A stretch of DNA of 64,000 bases from Lonicera japonica (GCA_021464415.1 CM038464.1:51690783-51754782); one strand, 5' to 3'; positions 49,232 to 61,510 are shown, counted from the first letter of the stretch. A program made the numbers and translations. The notes: generated from the letters alone by a model not told the origin.

Positions 49232-52200
49232 ATGGTTCTATCTCAGACTGTAAAAGAGAGCGATGATTCCATCCACTCAACTTTTGCCTCTCGATACGTT
49301 CGCGTCTCACTCCCCAGGTATATATATATATACAAAATCAATTTGTTCGATCAGTCGTCCATGTTTCATGAAATGTATATGTATGTTGACAAAATCTAAT
49401 ATATATATATTTCAATGGATCTGCTGCAGATTCAAAATGCCGACAAATTCAATACCAAAGGAAGCGGCGTATCAAATAATAAACGACGAGCTGATGTTGG
49501 ATGGAAATCCGAGGCTGAATCTTGCGTCGTTCGTAACGACATGGATGGAACCAGAGTGCGATAAGCTAATGATGGCCTCTATTAACAAAAATTACGTCGA
49601 CATGGATGAATATCCTGTCACCACTGAACTACAGGTCAGTTATATATGTTCATTCATCCATATAAATTTATATGATACAAACTTGTTCAGACCGACTTTT
49701 AGCGATGAATTTTGGCCTCCCAAACTTGAGAGGTTTTCAGTGAAGTCTGTCGCTAAAGGACCGATTTGTATCAGGACAGTTTTGTACCAGATCTTTCTTG
49801 TATATATATAATCTCTCATACTCTCAGTATATATAATCATATATATTCCATTATATATATAATCATATATATTGCATTGCATAAACTCTCTTAACTATGG
49901 TAATTCAATGATTGCATTTTTTATTGAAGGTGAATAATGGTAAACATGTTAAGAGTATTAACTATTAAGAGTATAGTTTATTAACTGTTCTATTGAAGAT
50001 ATAATCCGTAATTTTACTCCTAATTAATTAAATTTTGTTGACAAATTACCAATGCGTGGAGTATTTGGACAATTTTTGATTTGTGAATCTGAATGCACTG
50101 TTGTTTTGATGCAACTCATGATCTAAACATAGTTCAAATTTTGACATCTTAAAGACAGACAAATTTCAATTTGTCCAATCAAGATCTTTTTAGGACAAAC
50201 GACTATATGGTTAACAAATTCGTACAGTGTAAAAATAGTTTGCCTACCTAAAACGCATATCGTCACCCCTTCTGATCAGACTCATTCTCTTCTGTCTAAT
50301 TATGGGTGATAAATTAAACTGACCGAGTCATTAATTGTAACTAATTAGGCCAAATTAACAGAAACTTCTCTATCTAATACAGTAAAATAAATAATAAATT
50401 AAAATAGTAGGTATTGAGCTACCACAAACATCCTCAGTCTGAAAATAAAATAAATAAAATCTATGTACGTCAAACATCAAAGCCAATCAGATGAGGAAGG
50501 GATATTTTACACGCTTCTCTTTTGGAAGCGACTTTTAGTTTACAATTGTGGTGTTTAATTATTTTAGGATATATAAGTAGCGTAGCACAGTGGACTATGT
50601 ATAATACATCTCTCTATATCATCATCTGATAAACTTGAGTAATTATATTTTTTAAATATCAATTTTACTCATACAATTTGTTTTCATCAAAAATACAAAA
50701 AATGTGTATATGCAATAAGATTCAGACCGTTGCTATGAAGCAAATTCTAATTCTATTGAAGTATTGAGTCACTTGTTATATATTTTCTACAAGTTAGTGT
50801 TGTAGCCAGAAAATTATCTCAACGAATTATTTAATACACTATTATTTATTTTGTGTAATACAGAAAAAGAAAGTGGAAGAATTTATCATTTTCTAAGAAT
50901 TTTAATTCCTTAGTTGTGCATTTTTGTACTTTTAAAATTTAATACACTATTCTTGTATATTGTTAGACCTAGAAAAGGGTTGGGGTTCGTGCCATTTTGT
51001 GTCGGATGAAAAATGTCTTTATCCATACACAATTTATCTAGTAGACTTGTAGAAAAATTTAAATTCATACATGTCATGTTTAGTTAACAAATGACATGAC
51101 TCTATTTATTTAATTTGTTTAAAATAAACGGTTCTATTCGGGTCTTAACCGAATAATACAAAGTGAGCCACTAAGCACTCAATTAACCATTGGGCTATAT
51201 CCATAACCGAACTGTGTATTACACTTAGTGTCGAATCACACTTACTTTTAGCGGGTTATATGGATCGACCAAAGATTTAGCTGGTTATATGGGTCGGGTA
51301 GCGATTTACATGACCCAAAAATCGAATCGTGATTTAATTTAATTTTTTTTTTTAAAAAGGGAGGTCTAAGTCTCTCCCTTTTAACTACAAATAACGAAAA
51401 CTCTCCCCATCCCCACACCATTTAGGATTCGAACCCGGGACCTTCCGGTGTTTGGGTGAGAGCCTTACCACTAGGCTACACACTCCCACAAATCGTGATT
51501 TAATTTGCTTATGCTGGTTTTATTCGAGTTTCGGAAATTGACACATAACCGATTTGTTTAATAAACGTGTATGGCAAGTCTACCTATTTATGACCCGTAC
51601 CCATTAAGACTTCATCTATACCTAAAAAATTTGTACTGATTTCATATCGTGTAACAAATTAGCGAGTCTAACTTTTATTATATTATATGTCTCGATCTCT
51701 ACATTTTTAAAATTGAATGGCATCAGTGTGACTCATGTGAGACTCAATAGCCCTGCTTTCGAATAACAGCAAGAGTGATGACTCTTATTTCCAGTTCATC
51801 CCCTTATTTTCTACCACTTAAGTTTTGTTCAATTATTTTCGGGATATTTGGACTTTGCACCCCACTTTTTGACCCTTAATTTGAAATTGCACCCCATATT
51901 TTAAATCTTTTAACTTTGCACTCCACTGTTAACTAATTATGTTAAGTTCCGTTAATAAGATAATCTAATGATGAAATTGCCCTCTTCTTCCTCTTCCTCC
52001 TCCAAAACCCGGAACCAATTCCGCCTTGTAAGTTGATCCGAAGTCACTTGTACCAATCAGGTTTCGGTTGCTGAAATTCCCGGTTGGTCCGACCACATTG
52101 TCGTAGTTCAGTTCAATTGGAGTATCCACAAAGGTTACTACAACTTTCTTCCTTAGACTAGCAACTCTACTAAGCTTTCTCCTTCCAAGAACAAGGAAAA

Positions 52201-55200
52201 GAACTATTACATAAAGAATAAAGAGTACAACTGATGCATGCTATTACAAATGACCTCAATTTAGTCCAACTGCGCCACTTTTGAACTTCAAGCGGTACTG
52301 GAAGCTTTGGCAGAGGTGCCGCATTTTGATATGGGTTTACTTGGATGAAAATATTTCCTCTAAAGCTATCACAATCACTTTGGATCAACTTACAAGGTGG
52401 AATTGGCTAGAAGAAGAAAGAATTTTTTTGGCTATTCCAGGTTTTCTTGTCCTAGTCAAGAAGCTCTCAATCGGTAGACTTCATGGCTTCGGATCAGGAA
52501 GAAGAAGAAGAAGAAGAAGAAGAAGAAGAAGAAGAAGAAGAAGAAGGGCAGTTTTGTCATTAGATTATTTTATTAACGGAACTTAACATAATTAGTTAAC
52601 AGTGGGGTGCAAAGTCAAAAGATTTAAAATATAGGGTGCAATCTCAAATTGATGGTCAAAAACTGAGGTCCAAAGTCCAAATATTCCATTATTTTCTTCA
52701 AAGTAGACTAATATATATATATATATAATTGCACTGTTTGGTGAAGATATCATACACTTCATCCACGTCTTAAATTAATTATTTATATTCTAGAAATAAT
52801 TAACGTACTAATTATTCTGTGTACCTTTTTTTATACCACAAAGTTGGCCACTACACAACAGGGAGAAGAACATTGACAGAAATAATCATATTGAAAATTT
52901 GCAGAAGACAAGTAAAAGTTGATTAAGATATTAAATACACCAACTTGCATAGTTGTTTACTCAACGTGGGGGAAAGTAATACTAAAACAAATTATACTGC
53001 TTAAAATTTGCCACTTGTCAATAAGGAAATGAAGACATACCAAATGGAGTTCAGACGGCTCCAATTATCTGCATTCCAAAATTCTTAATTTGTTGATTAT
53101 TTATAATTTAATACTTTTCTCATATATATATATATATATTCTTAAAACACAATCTGATAAATAAATTTTTATGCATAAATAAGTTTTCATATTTATTATA
53201 ATTGAGAAAATGTAGAAAAAGAATACTTACAAGTAAAGGAAGAGATGACCTGTTAAAAATTCAAAAATAAAAAGAGATATGTCAGTATTAAAATAATCAG
53301 AAATTATGAGAATTCATCATAAGGCAAAGTGAGTGGTGTTAAATTCAAAGTCTAGCTAGGAGGGTGATGTAATTATCCATAAAATATATACTTCATTTTA
53401 ATTTTGTAGTGAGAGACACTAATGATGACATATATAATCTTAAATTTCACATTTTGTAGTGAGAAACACTAGTGTATGGATCACGGGAGAAAGGAAAAAT
53501 AAAATGGATTCTCTTTGATTGAACTGTAGCGAAAGTGAAAAAACTCAATCTATTTTTAACTTTCATAACAACTAACTAAATGTTAAATTTTACATTTTGT
53601 ACTATAAAAAGGCCACTAAAAAGGATAAAATGGGACCCAAGTACTATATTCACACAGTGTCCTAATTATTTTTACTTTATTTATTTATTTTGTTTTTGTT
53701 CTTTGCTACGAGGTGTCTAGACTAATTTTTGCGCATTAATTTTTGTAAAAGTACTGGCCAACAACTAAATTACTTTACAACTGGCAACATTTAATTTAAA
53801 AAACTTCTAGTTAAACTTAAAACTAAATTCAATGCGTTACCACCAATGACTTTGGGTGGTTGCCCTATATATCTTTAAAACTATCGATATTCGTTACCAG
53901 TGGGTCTTACCTACATTAATTATAACAATATTATCTCAAAAGGGATATAAAGTACGAACACTCACTTGAGAGAAAAAGGATCCACTAATTAGACCACCAA
54001 GGACTTGTTTAATTAGTTTAAAGTGTCTGGGTGTGGATACAAATCATTGTGCTTCACTGTATTATAATCAGGTGGGCACTCCATTTCCAAAATTATACCA
54101 TTTTCAAGTGGCCGCGTTCTAAAAAATTGCTTTTTACTTGGAAATAAGGGTAATTAATTTTAAATAAGTTAAAAATGGGGGTGGGGGGAAAAGTAATAAT
54201 ATCTTTAAAGGGGCAATAAAAAAAAAAGGATTTTCACACTAAAGCAAGGAATAATTTTTTTTTAAATAAAGGGTATAATAATATTCTTTTTTTTTCTATA
54301 AGACATCTCAACCCTTAAAATAAACTAAAAAATACCAATAGCATTAAAATTGGAATGCAATAGAACTTTTGTCTATATTTCACTGCAATATGAATTTGCA
54401 CTCCATATTGCAATTACTTTGCAGTCCATATTTCACTGCAATGGAACTTTGCATAATTTTTTGCAAAGTTTATATTACAGTCCATATTTTACTGCAAGTA
54501 ATGCAGTAATTTTAAGTTCATATTGCAGTTATTTCACTGCAAATGAACTTTGGTTCATATTTTACTGCAATATGAACTTTGCAGTCCATATTTTTTGGCA
54601 AATTTCATAAAAAAGGGTAATTTAGTAATACATAACATGTTTTTATTTAGATATTTAAATTTATTCAAATAATATATTTAAAACAAAATAGTATCTTACA
54701 CTAATTACCAATTAAAAATGCCATTCATTCAAAAAAATATTATTCTTATTTTTGGTAAAAATCAATGTATAATAAGCCCTTCTACCTAATTTCTAGAAAA
54801 TTAAATGTCTTGGCCACACATGCCAACAAAAATCAATCGGTATAAGAATAATTTACCTACTTAAAATACAAATTGTCATCTGCGTCATGCACACTTTGTT
54901 TCTCACATACAAGCACTCAATCTCTTTTTTAGTTAATAGCTTTTTCTAATACATTGGAGAGTCGATCACTAGATTTTCATTTTCATTTTTTTTTCTTAAG
55001 TATACGCGACATTTCTTTTCTTTAAACCTTTTCAAATGATACCCCACAAGCTGCGCTGATACTATAAATAATCTAGAAAATAGAAGGGCTTATTATCATT
55101 GATTTTTACCAAAAATCCAAGAATAATATTTTTTTAATAAGGGCCTATTTTTAATTGGTTTTTAAAGGGCCTATTTTTAATTGGTAATACTATTTTGTTT

Positions 55201-58200
55201 TATATTTTAAATGAATGTATTGAATAAATTTAAATATCATTTAATTAATAAAAACATGAGTATTACCTAAATTACCCCTTTTTAGAAATTTTCACAAAAA
55301 ATATAGATTTTCAATAAAATATGAACTGCAAAGTTCATTGCAGTGAAATTTTGCAATTCTGCACTAAAAAAGTGCAAACACGCAGTAAAATATGGACAAT
55401 ATGAATTTCTAAAAATATCGACTGCAAAGTTCTTGCAGTGAAAAACCAAAGTTTTTCAATGAAATAAATGATTTACCCCATATTTTAACATATTGATATT
55501 TTTTAGTTTTTTTAAGGGTTGGGATGCATTTTATTTGAAAAAAAAAGACACAGTCATATTATCAATAAAATAAAAAATGCGAAAAAAAATTATTCCTTGG
55601 CCTTAGTGTAAAAATCTTTCTCTAATAAGCCCTTTTTTTTAATTGCCCCTAAATAATATTATTGAACTAATTAAAATGAATTGTTGGACTATTTCAAAAA
55701 AAAAAATTAAAATGAAGAGTTGGACTTTTGCAATTTCCCTATACCAATTAATGCTTCGGTTTGTTCCTTTATTAATAAGAATTATTTCATCTGTTTCTAA
55801 TTAATAATTCATGTTTAAATTTTATATTTTTTTAAAAAAAATTCATTGATATTAAAGGATCGTGCCTTACCCAGGTGATTGAAGTACATTCTATAATGTC
55901 ATAAGGGCAGTCTTCTAACATCCGATCCTTACCTATTGCTTCTATTAAGAAAAAAAAAAAAGAATTCACTGATATCATCACAACTAGTGATTTAAACAAA
56001 AAATTTGTTTCCCATATATAGATTTTATATTCAATTATGTTTTAATTACAAGAATTTATAAATAAATAATAGGAATAAAAACATTAATAATCTAATTTAT
56101 GAAACCAATTATTCGTAATTTCTCCATTTAATCCACTATTTCTTTTTTGAATGTCCCAAATTAAAAATTACCAAAACTGAACTCAATATAAAAAACAAAA
56201 GTATTGATGCCTCTCTAATTAAGGTAGTCCACTTGCTCATTTTTATAATTATAACAGGCAATTCTTGCTTTAGATTTGTGTTACATGCTATTCCTAGTCT
56301 CCTACGTGCACATTTTATTTCCTACAACTAATATAATACTGATAAAATGAATTTGTTGTCCAAAAAAATAATAATTTACTTTTAAGGAGTACAGAGTATC
56401 GGAGTATGAAAGGGCTTGCGTTTAATGTTATTTTTTATCTTTTATATATTCTATCCAACTCATGTCATATTAGTTTGCATAAAATATTTGTAGAAGTACA
56501 GCATGTTTAACAATATTAGTGATGCTAAACAAAACAAATTTTAAATTTCACATGCACTCATGATTGAATCTTAATTACAAAATATACTATTAGTTACACG
56601 CATTTAAGATTTTGGTTTGCCTATTAAATTAACATGTTCTTCCTATGTTAGAAAATAAATAAATTAGAAATTCAAATATAACGCAAACATCCATTTACCA
56701 CTTGAACAAATAGAATCACATTTATATAAAAATGTTTATCAAGTATGATATTACACACATACTCTAGCTGGATTCTAGTATTAATTAATTGTTTTTTTTT
56801 TTGGGTGTGGGGAATGGAAATAATATATACAGAATAGGTGTGTGAACATGATAGCACACCTGTTTAATGCACCACTAGGAGAAGGGGAGGCAGCAGTGGG
56901 AGTAGGAACAGTAGGTTCTTCGGAGGCAATAATGCTGGCTGGTTTGGCTTTCAAGAGGAAATGGCAGAACAAGATGAAGGCCGCGGGCAAATCCTGTGAC
57001 AATCCCAACATTGTCACTGGTGCCAATGTTCAGGTACTTCAATTAATATAACTATCACACACTAGCTAATTTGATTTATATTGCAAATTTTGAGAAATTA
57101 TATATTTATTACTTCTTTTTTTTTGTATGCCAAGATTTAGTAGTCCGGATCGACATGGCTCGTCTCCAACATTTTTTGTTTCAATTTCTTTCAATGTAGT
57201 TTATTTTGAGAGCCGAACATATTGATCTTTATAATTTTTTATGAAATTTGGTAGTGATTTATATAATATGTATATCATTTCCGCAAAATTTTATCGAAAA
57301 ATTCAAATTGGGTATGAATATTGATAAAAAAATTGATATACATCTACTAAAATTTTAGATAATCATCTCGCCTACTTATAAGTTGAATTTTATGATAAAA
57401 TTGTTGTGAAAAGCCCTAACTAAATCAAGCTAGCTTCTAACACAACTTGGAGGAATCCAAGAAACAATATTTTACCGCGATCAAAGTTTCTATGTACCAA
57501 AGGCTCCACAATAACAAAAACGTACAATAATAATGGAGAATAAAGAAGAAACACTAACCAAAAAGCAGAAGAGATATGGTGGTATCAGGAGTGCCGCACT
57601 CCACCGGGGTGATAGACTTTATTGATAACGTACAATGATAAACCCTAGTTTTGTCTCCTTAGAACTTCCTCTCTAGAAACTTGAAAACTAGAAATAATAG
57701 TTCAATCTCAACAATGAATAAACAGCCTAGCTATCTATTTGTACAAAGTAAATTTGTAACCTAAACCCAGCTCTAGTTGTATAAAACTAGTATCCCGAGC
57801 CACCATACCTGCATAACGGTATAGCCCTAAAAGGGTGAATACCGGTACACCGTACTCTTGTCTAGAACTTGAACCTCTTGGAGACCTCAATGATGCATAC
57901 CGGTATTGCAGTACTTGGTGTATACTGAAATACCCAAGTCCAGAGTAAGAAATACATTTTGTTTGAAAAAAAAAATTAGGACTTTTAATTTGTCGCATTC
58001 AAAAAAAATAAAAAAATTAAACTCTTAATTGGAGAATGATGAATAGTTAATTAACTTTACTAGGAAAAGAAATAAAATAACGAAAAGAAGCAACAAATAC
58101 ATATTGATTGGCTTGACCATGAAATGGTAGGCGTTCTTTCAAGTTTTCATCAAACTATTATTTAAACATGATGCATTATGGAGTTGTACATCTCAAAAAT

Positions 58201-60233
58201 GTATTCAATCTATCACACTACATCTATTATGAATAACTGGTTGATGGAGCTGGTACGTACTAGCATTGTTATACCATATTATATAATTTGGTGATATGAT
58301 ATATATATATATATATATATAAACTGGTGTAGGTATGCTGGGAGAAATTTGCAAGGTACTTTGAGGTGGAGCTGAAAGAGGTGAAGTTGAGGGATGGGTA
58401 CTTTGTAATGGACCCTGAGAAAGCTGTGGAGATGGTGGATGAGAACACCATCTGTGTTGCTGCTATCTTGGGCTCCACTCTCAATGGCGAATTTGAAGAT
58501 GTCAAGCTCTTGAATGACCTCTTGGTGGAAAAAAACTCCCAAACCGGGTAAGACATAGACTCATTCAAGAGACACAATGATATACTTTTAATACATTTGT
58601 CAGTTAACTGAGTTCATTACTAGTAAACTTTACACAAAGTCTCCGAACGACTAATGCACAGTTGATGCATGCGTAGTCAGGCAGGACTACGAAGATCTCT
58701 TAATTTTAGAGATGGGTTTATTTTAATAGTGTTTTTAGGAAACATAAATTTATAATGTACTAAATAGACTTTTTGCCCGCTTTATTTTATGGAAAAAATT
58801 ATACTATTTTGTACTATATCGAAATTTCATGTTAAGGTAAATCTATATTTTGGTGCTTTTTTAGCACACATCTATAGTCAAATATTTGTTTCCTACAAAA
58901 GTTTTGACACTTTAAATGGTTCAATATCACTTTCTTGAAATACTAAAAGCGACAAAAGGATGGGTTCGTCCATCGCCATAGTTAAGTTTTGCCGGCCTAT
59001 CGTTAAATCTTGGCTCTGCATTGGATGCCTAGGCCGCGAGCCCCCAAGTTGTATATGGATTGAGTGTGCCTTAATAATATATATATATATATATATTATT
59101 GTAATATTTATTTTTTGGGGGTATGTAGATGGGATACACCAATTCATGTGGATGCAGCAAGTGGAGGGTTCATAGCACCGTTCCTATACCCAGAGCTGGA
59201 GTGGGATTTCAGGTTGCCACAAGTGAAGAGTATTAATGTGAGTGGGCACAAATATGGGCTTGTTTATGCTGGTGTTGGTTGGGTCATTTGGAGGAGCAAA
59301 GAGGACTTGCCTGATGAGCTCATCTTTCATATTAATTATCTTGGTGCTGATCAACCCACTTTCACGCTCAACTTCTCCAAAGGTAAGATTAACAATTAAT
59401 TTCACACACACACATGTACTCTAAAGTGTATATATATATACACTATTATACTTATAACTGTTATGTACACTATGGCTGTTGCAGGGTCTAGCCAAGTAAT
59501 TGCTCAGTACTATCAACTAATACGCTTGGGATTTGAGGTGAGTCCATGAATAAAAACAACAATATTGACACATACAAAGAGGACACAAAAAGTTAATGTA
59601 GAAAAAATTATTGTGCCAATTACTGACAGATTGGTTCCTAGTTTTTGATAAATCAAATACGTACATTTTGTATGGACTTTGTGTATCTAATATTACTCCA
59701 CCGTCAAAATATGTGCTATCTTTTCATCATATAACTTCAAAATCATCCACCAGGGCTACAAGAACATAATGGAAAATTGCCAAGAAAACGCAGTGGTACT
59801 AAGAGAAAGACTAGAGGACACAGGCAAATTCAATATCATATCAAAGGACAATGGGGTCCCACTAGTGGCATTCTCCCTCAAGGACAACAGTTGTCACAAC
59901 GAATTCGAAGTGTCGGATTTACTCCGGCGCTTTGGATGGATTGTACCAGCATATACCATGCCGCCAGACGCGCAGCACGTGACAGTATTGCGCGTGGTGA
60001 TACGGGAAGACTTTTCCCGTACACTAGCCGAGAGGCTCGTGAATGACATTGAGAAGGTCCTTCTAGAGCTTGATGCACTCCCAGCTAGGGTTAGTGCCAA
60101 GCTCACGGCCCACGAAGAGAGTGGGGGTGGGTCTGTGTTTGGGAAGAAGAGTGATATTGAGGTGCAGAGGGAGATTACTACTGCTTGGAAGAAGTTTGTG
60201 GCTGAAAGGAAGAAGACTAGTGGGGTTTGTTAG
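49232..60233 (+). CDS. GAD: Glutamate decarboxylase, calmodulin-binding type, complete
   Basis: This cytosolic PLP enzyme converts glutamate to GABA and CO2. Seven exons, 49232-49317, 49430-49634, 56833-57033, 58333-58547, 59129-59382, 59485-59537 and 59754-60233, join in phase to 497 aa, the usual plant length. The PLP lysine is K277 in NVSGHKYG. D244 in HVDAASGGF and the [17 protein letters not shown] segment (cofactor contact) are present. The C-terminus [20 protein letters not shown] has the tryptophan (W483) and lysine clusters of the autoinhibitory calmodulin-binding domain, so Ca2+/calmodulin activation is expected. The start MVLSQTV fits the family. Intron 2 (49635-56832) is 7.2 kb and carries at least five transposable elements; the other introns are 0.1-1.3 kb. 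Confidence 0.97.
51341..51490 (-). mobile_element. tRNA-derived SINE with perfect 16-bp target duplication, in GAD intron 2
   Basis: Read on the - strand it begins 'gggagtgtgtagcctagtgg' (A box 'tagcctagtggtaagg'), has the B box 'gtcccgggttcgaatcc', and ends 'gagacttagacctccctttt' plus an A-rich tail. 'aatcgtgatttaattt' flanks it at 51325-51340 and 51491-51506. The 3' end is shared with the SINE inside the Copia element at 19955-20087. The intact promoter boxes and identical flanks point to a fairly recent insertion. Confidence 0.93.
52003..52228 (-). pseudogene. Captured LRR receptor-like kinase fragment, membrane segment to P-loop
   Basis: On the - strand one frame reads a hydrophobic segment [17 protein letters not shown], then [20 protein letters not shown], then [20 protein letters not shown]. 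This matches the transmembrane, juxtamembrane and glycine-loop part of RPK1/RPK2-type LRR receptor kinases (family recognised from memory). The glycine loop is damaged: GTSDFG where GTGGFG is usual. The open frame runs into the CTT-rich terminal repeat, so nothing downstream of the P-loop survives on this strand. Confidence 0.82.
52379..52500 (+). pseudogene. Second captured receptor-kinase fragment, opposite orientation
   Basis: On the + strand [10 protein letters not shown] (from 52379) is followed, after a short out-of-frame stretch of about 27 bases, by [20 protein letters not shown] (52437-52496). This is the glycine loop and the catalytic-lysine strand, where functional relatives read LVAVKRLSIGRFQG. 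The piece overlaps the - strand fragment in content, so about 30 bp ('ggatcaacttacaaggtgga') are present as an inverted repeat inside the element. The frame shift makes it non-functional as a kinase. Confidence 0.75.
54211..54779. mobile_element. Palindromic-array element, copy 2 (inverted)
   Basis: It runs opposite to the 13247-13906 copy, from 'gggcaataaaaaaaaaagga' to 'aatcaatgtataataagccc'. Its central array of 'ttcatattgcagt'/'actgcaatatgaa' units spans 54375-54600. Flanking 'ttctacctaatttctagaaa' at the right matches the left flank of copy 1 in reverse, suggesting the true element border is about 20 bases further out. It lies in GAD intron 2. Confidence 0.65.
55086..55632. mobile_element. 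Palindromic-array element, copy 3
   Basis: It has the same orientation as copy 1, from 'gggcttattatcattgattt' to 'tctctaataagccc'. It follows copy 1 almost word for word but lacks many 2-6 base pieces, notably within the palindromic array (for example 'gttcattgcag' for 'gttcatattgcag'). It lies 306 bases from copy 2, in inverted arrangement, in GAD intron 2. Confidence 0.65.
55853..55962 (+). mobile_element. Short retroposed sequence with A tail
   Basis: A 110-bp insert beginning 'taaaggatcgtgccttaccc' and ending in about a dozen A's. It is flanked by 'aattcattgatat' (55840-55852) and 'aattcactgatat' (55963-55975), one mismatch in 13. That is the footprint of target-primed retroposition. The source family was not identified. 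Confidence 0.65.
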
Positions 60234-61362
60234 TGTTTTAAGATGGATTAACGAACTTGAAGAGTTTCTTTCTCTTTAATTTTTTATGTTTTTATTTTTT
60301 TGTTTTTAACTTCCTTGGGTTTTGATGATTTCTCATTTTGCTTTTATTGAGATTTTGCGAGTACTATTGCTTATTTAGGGTAGGGAGTATTCTGCCTTAA
60401 AATGCTGTTTGTTTTGAAATTATTCACTATGTTAACGCATAAGGAGTACACGTACGAAATGAAGGATTAATCAGCACTAATAAATGATTTTAACTATAAG
60501 CTTTCTGACGTACTAATTATACACATAGGTTTTTTGATTTTGTCATTTTTGAACATGCGCTCATGCAACACATATGGTGCAATGTAATGCATTTGTACAT
60601 TGTGTTCAAGTGATACGTACCCTTCTTGCACCTAACTATATATATTTCTCTCTTCTCGATCAGATGTTGCCTTGATAATAATCTCATGTAAGCGGGTAAA
60701 TATTAAAACTATAGTTTTTAGTTAAATTCAAAGTTATTTATATATAAGAAACTAGCATTGATGTAATGAACCGTTAACAACAAATTAACTATAGCTATGG
60801 TTCGATTTTGGAGAAAGGAAGGAGAGTTCGAGATTCAAGCCATTGATACCTGATAAAAAGGCTAGGGACAGGTTATTTGCCTTTTCTTTAGCGTCGCTGA
60901 TTAAGCTGTACTCTGCGGACCTAGTCAGTTAGAACCCCCCCGGGAGTTGGGATGGTTGATGCGCTGGTCTTTGATATATGAAACATCTAGCTGCTAGTTT
61001 TTATTTTAAATTTTGCAGGGTCACCCCTGTTGGGGTTTTGGAGGTCCATAGAAAGTTGTGGATTGAATAAATTTAATTTAAGGGGACATTAGTATGTGTA
61101 TGTATGTCTAACATGAAATTATTATACTGAATATATGCTAATAATAATTATAATTATTACAATAGTTACAATTAATAGAACTACCATAGGACGATTGTTA
61201 TAAATAGAATAGAAATGACTTCCGTGACATGTTTGTGCATGTGTTTCATAAAAAAATTCCATGTAAAAACTTTCACTAATATAATATATTCTTCTTTGTG
61301 TAAGCCAATCACATGTAATCTTTAGTGAATTTTTTGGTGTGTGTAACAGGGGGACGGGACGA

Positions 61363-61387
61363 GGGGGGGGGGGGGGGGGGGGGGGGG
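61363..61387. repeat. Poly-G tract of 25
   Basis: Twenty-five consecutive G's, preceded by 'gggggacgggacga'. Able to form G-quadruplex in principle. Confidence 0.92.
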
Positions 61388-61507
61388 TTGGCGCTGATGT
61401 ATTTGTTTAGTGTCAGAGTGAGGGATATATATATGTATGTAAAAAAAAGTGGGGTATACCTAATATTAATGAGAAAGTGAGGGGCCACGTACATTTATAT
61501 ATATCGA

Positions 61508-61510
<3 letters not shown>

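Larger units (their letters stand above)
51841..52687. mobile_element. Pack-MULE-like element carrying receptor-kinase gene pieces, in GAD intron 2
   Basis: The terminal inverted repeats are about 160 bp: 'gggatatttggactttgcac' on the left and (reverse strand) 'ggaatatttggactttggac' on the right. Both continue through 'tattttaaatcttttgactttgca' variants and 'actgttaactaattatgtta' to a CTT-rich stretch. A 9-bp duplication ATTATTTTC flanks it (51832-51840, 52688-52696), as for Mutator-like elements. No transposase is present. The interior holds two receptor-kinase fragments in opposite orientation, described separately. The right arm has a (GAA)n run at 52499-52546. Confidence 0.93.

Noticed and set aside
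51421..51490. tRNA-like A and B boxes suggesting a tRNA gene
   Set aside because: No cloverleaf is evident; the sequence continues into a SINE body with A tail and flanking duplication. The same logic applies to 63180-63240.
52281..52586. 101-aa open frame with a long poly-arginine stretch
   Set aside because: The arginines come from a (GAA)n/(AGA)n microsatellite in the right arm of the Pack-MULE. Only the [11 protein letters not shown] part is of genic origin, and it is frame-shifted relative to the upstream piece.
59777..60279. Several 60-89 aa frames overlapping the last GAD exon on both strands
   Set aside because: They are shadows of the 480-bp GAD exon 59754-60233, whose frame carries all the conserved residues.
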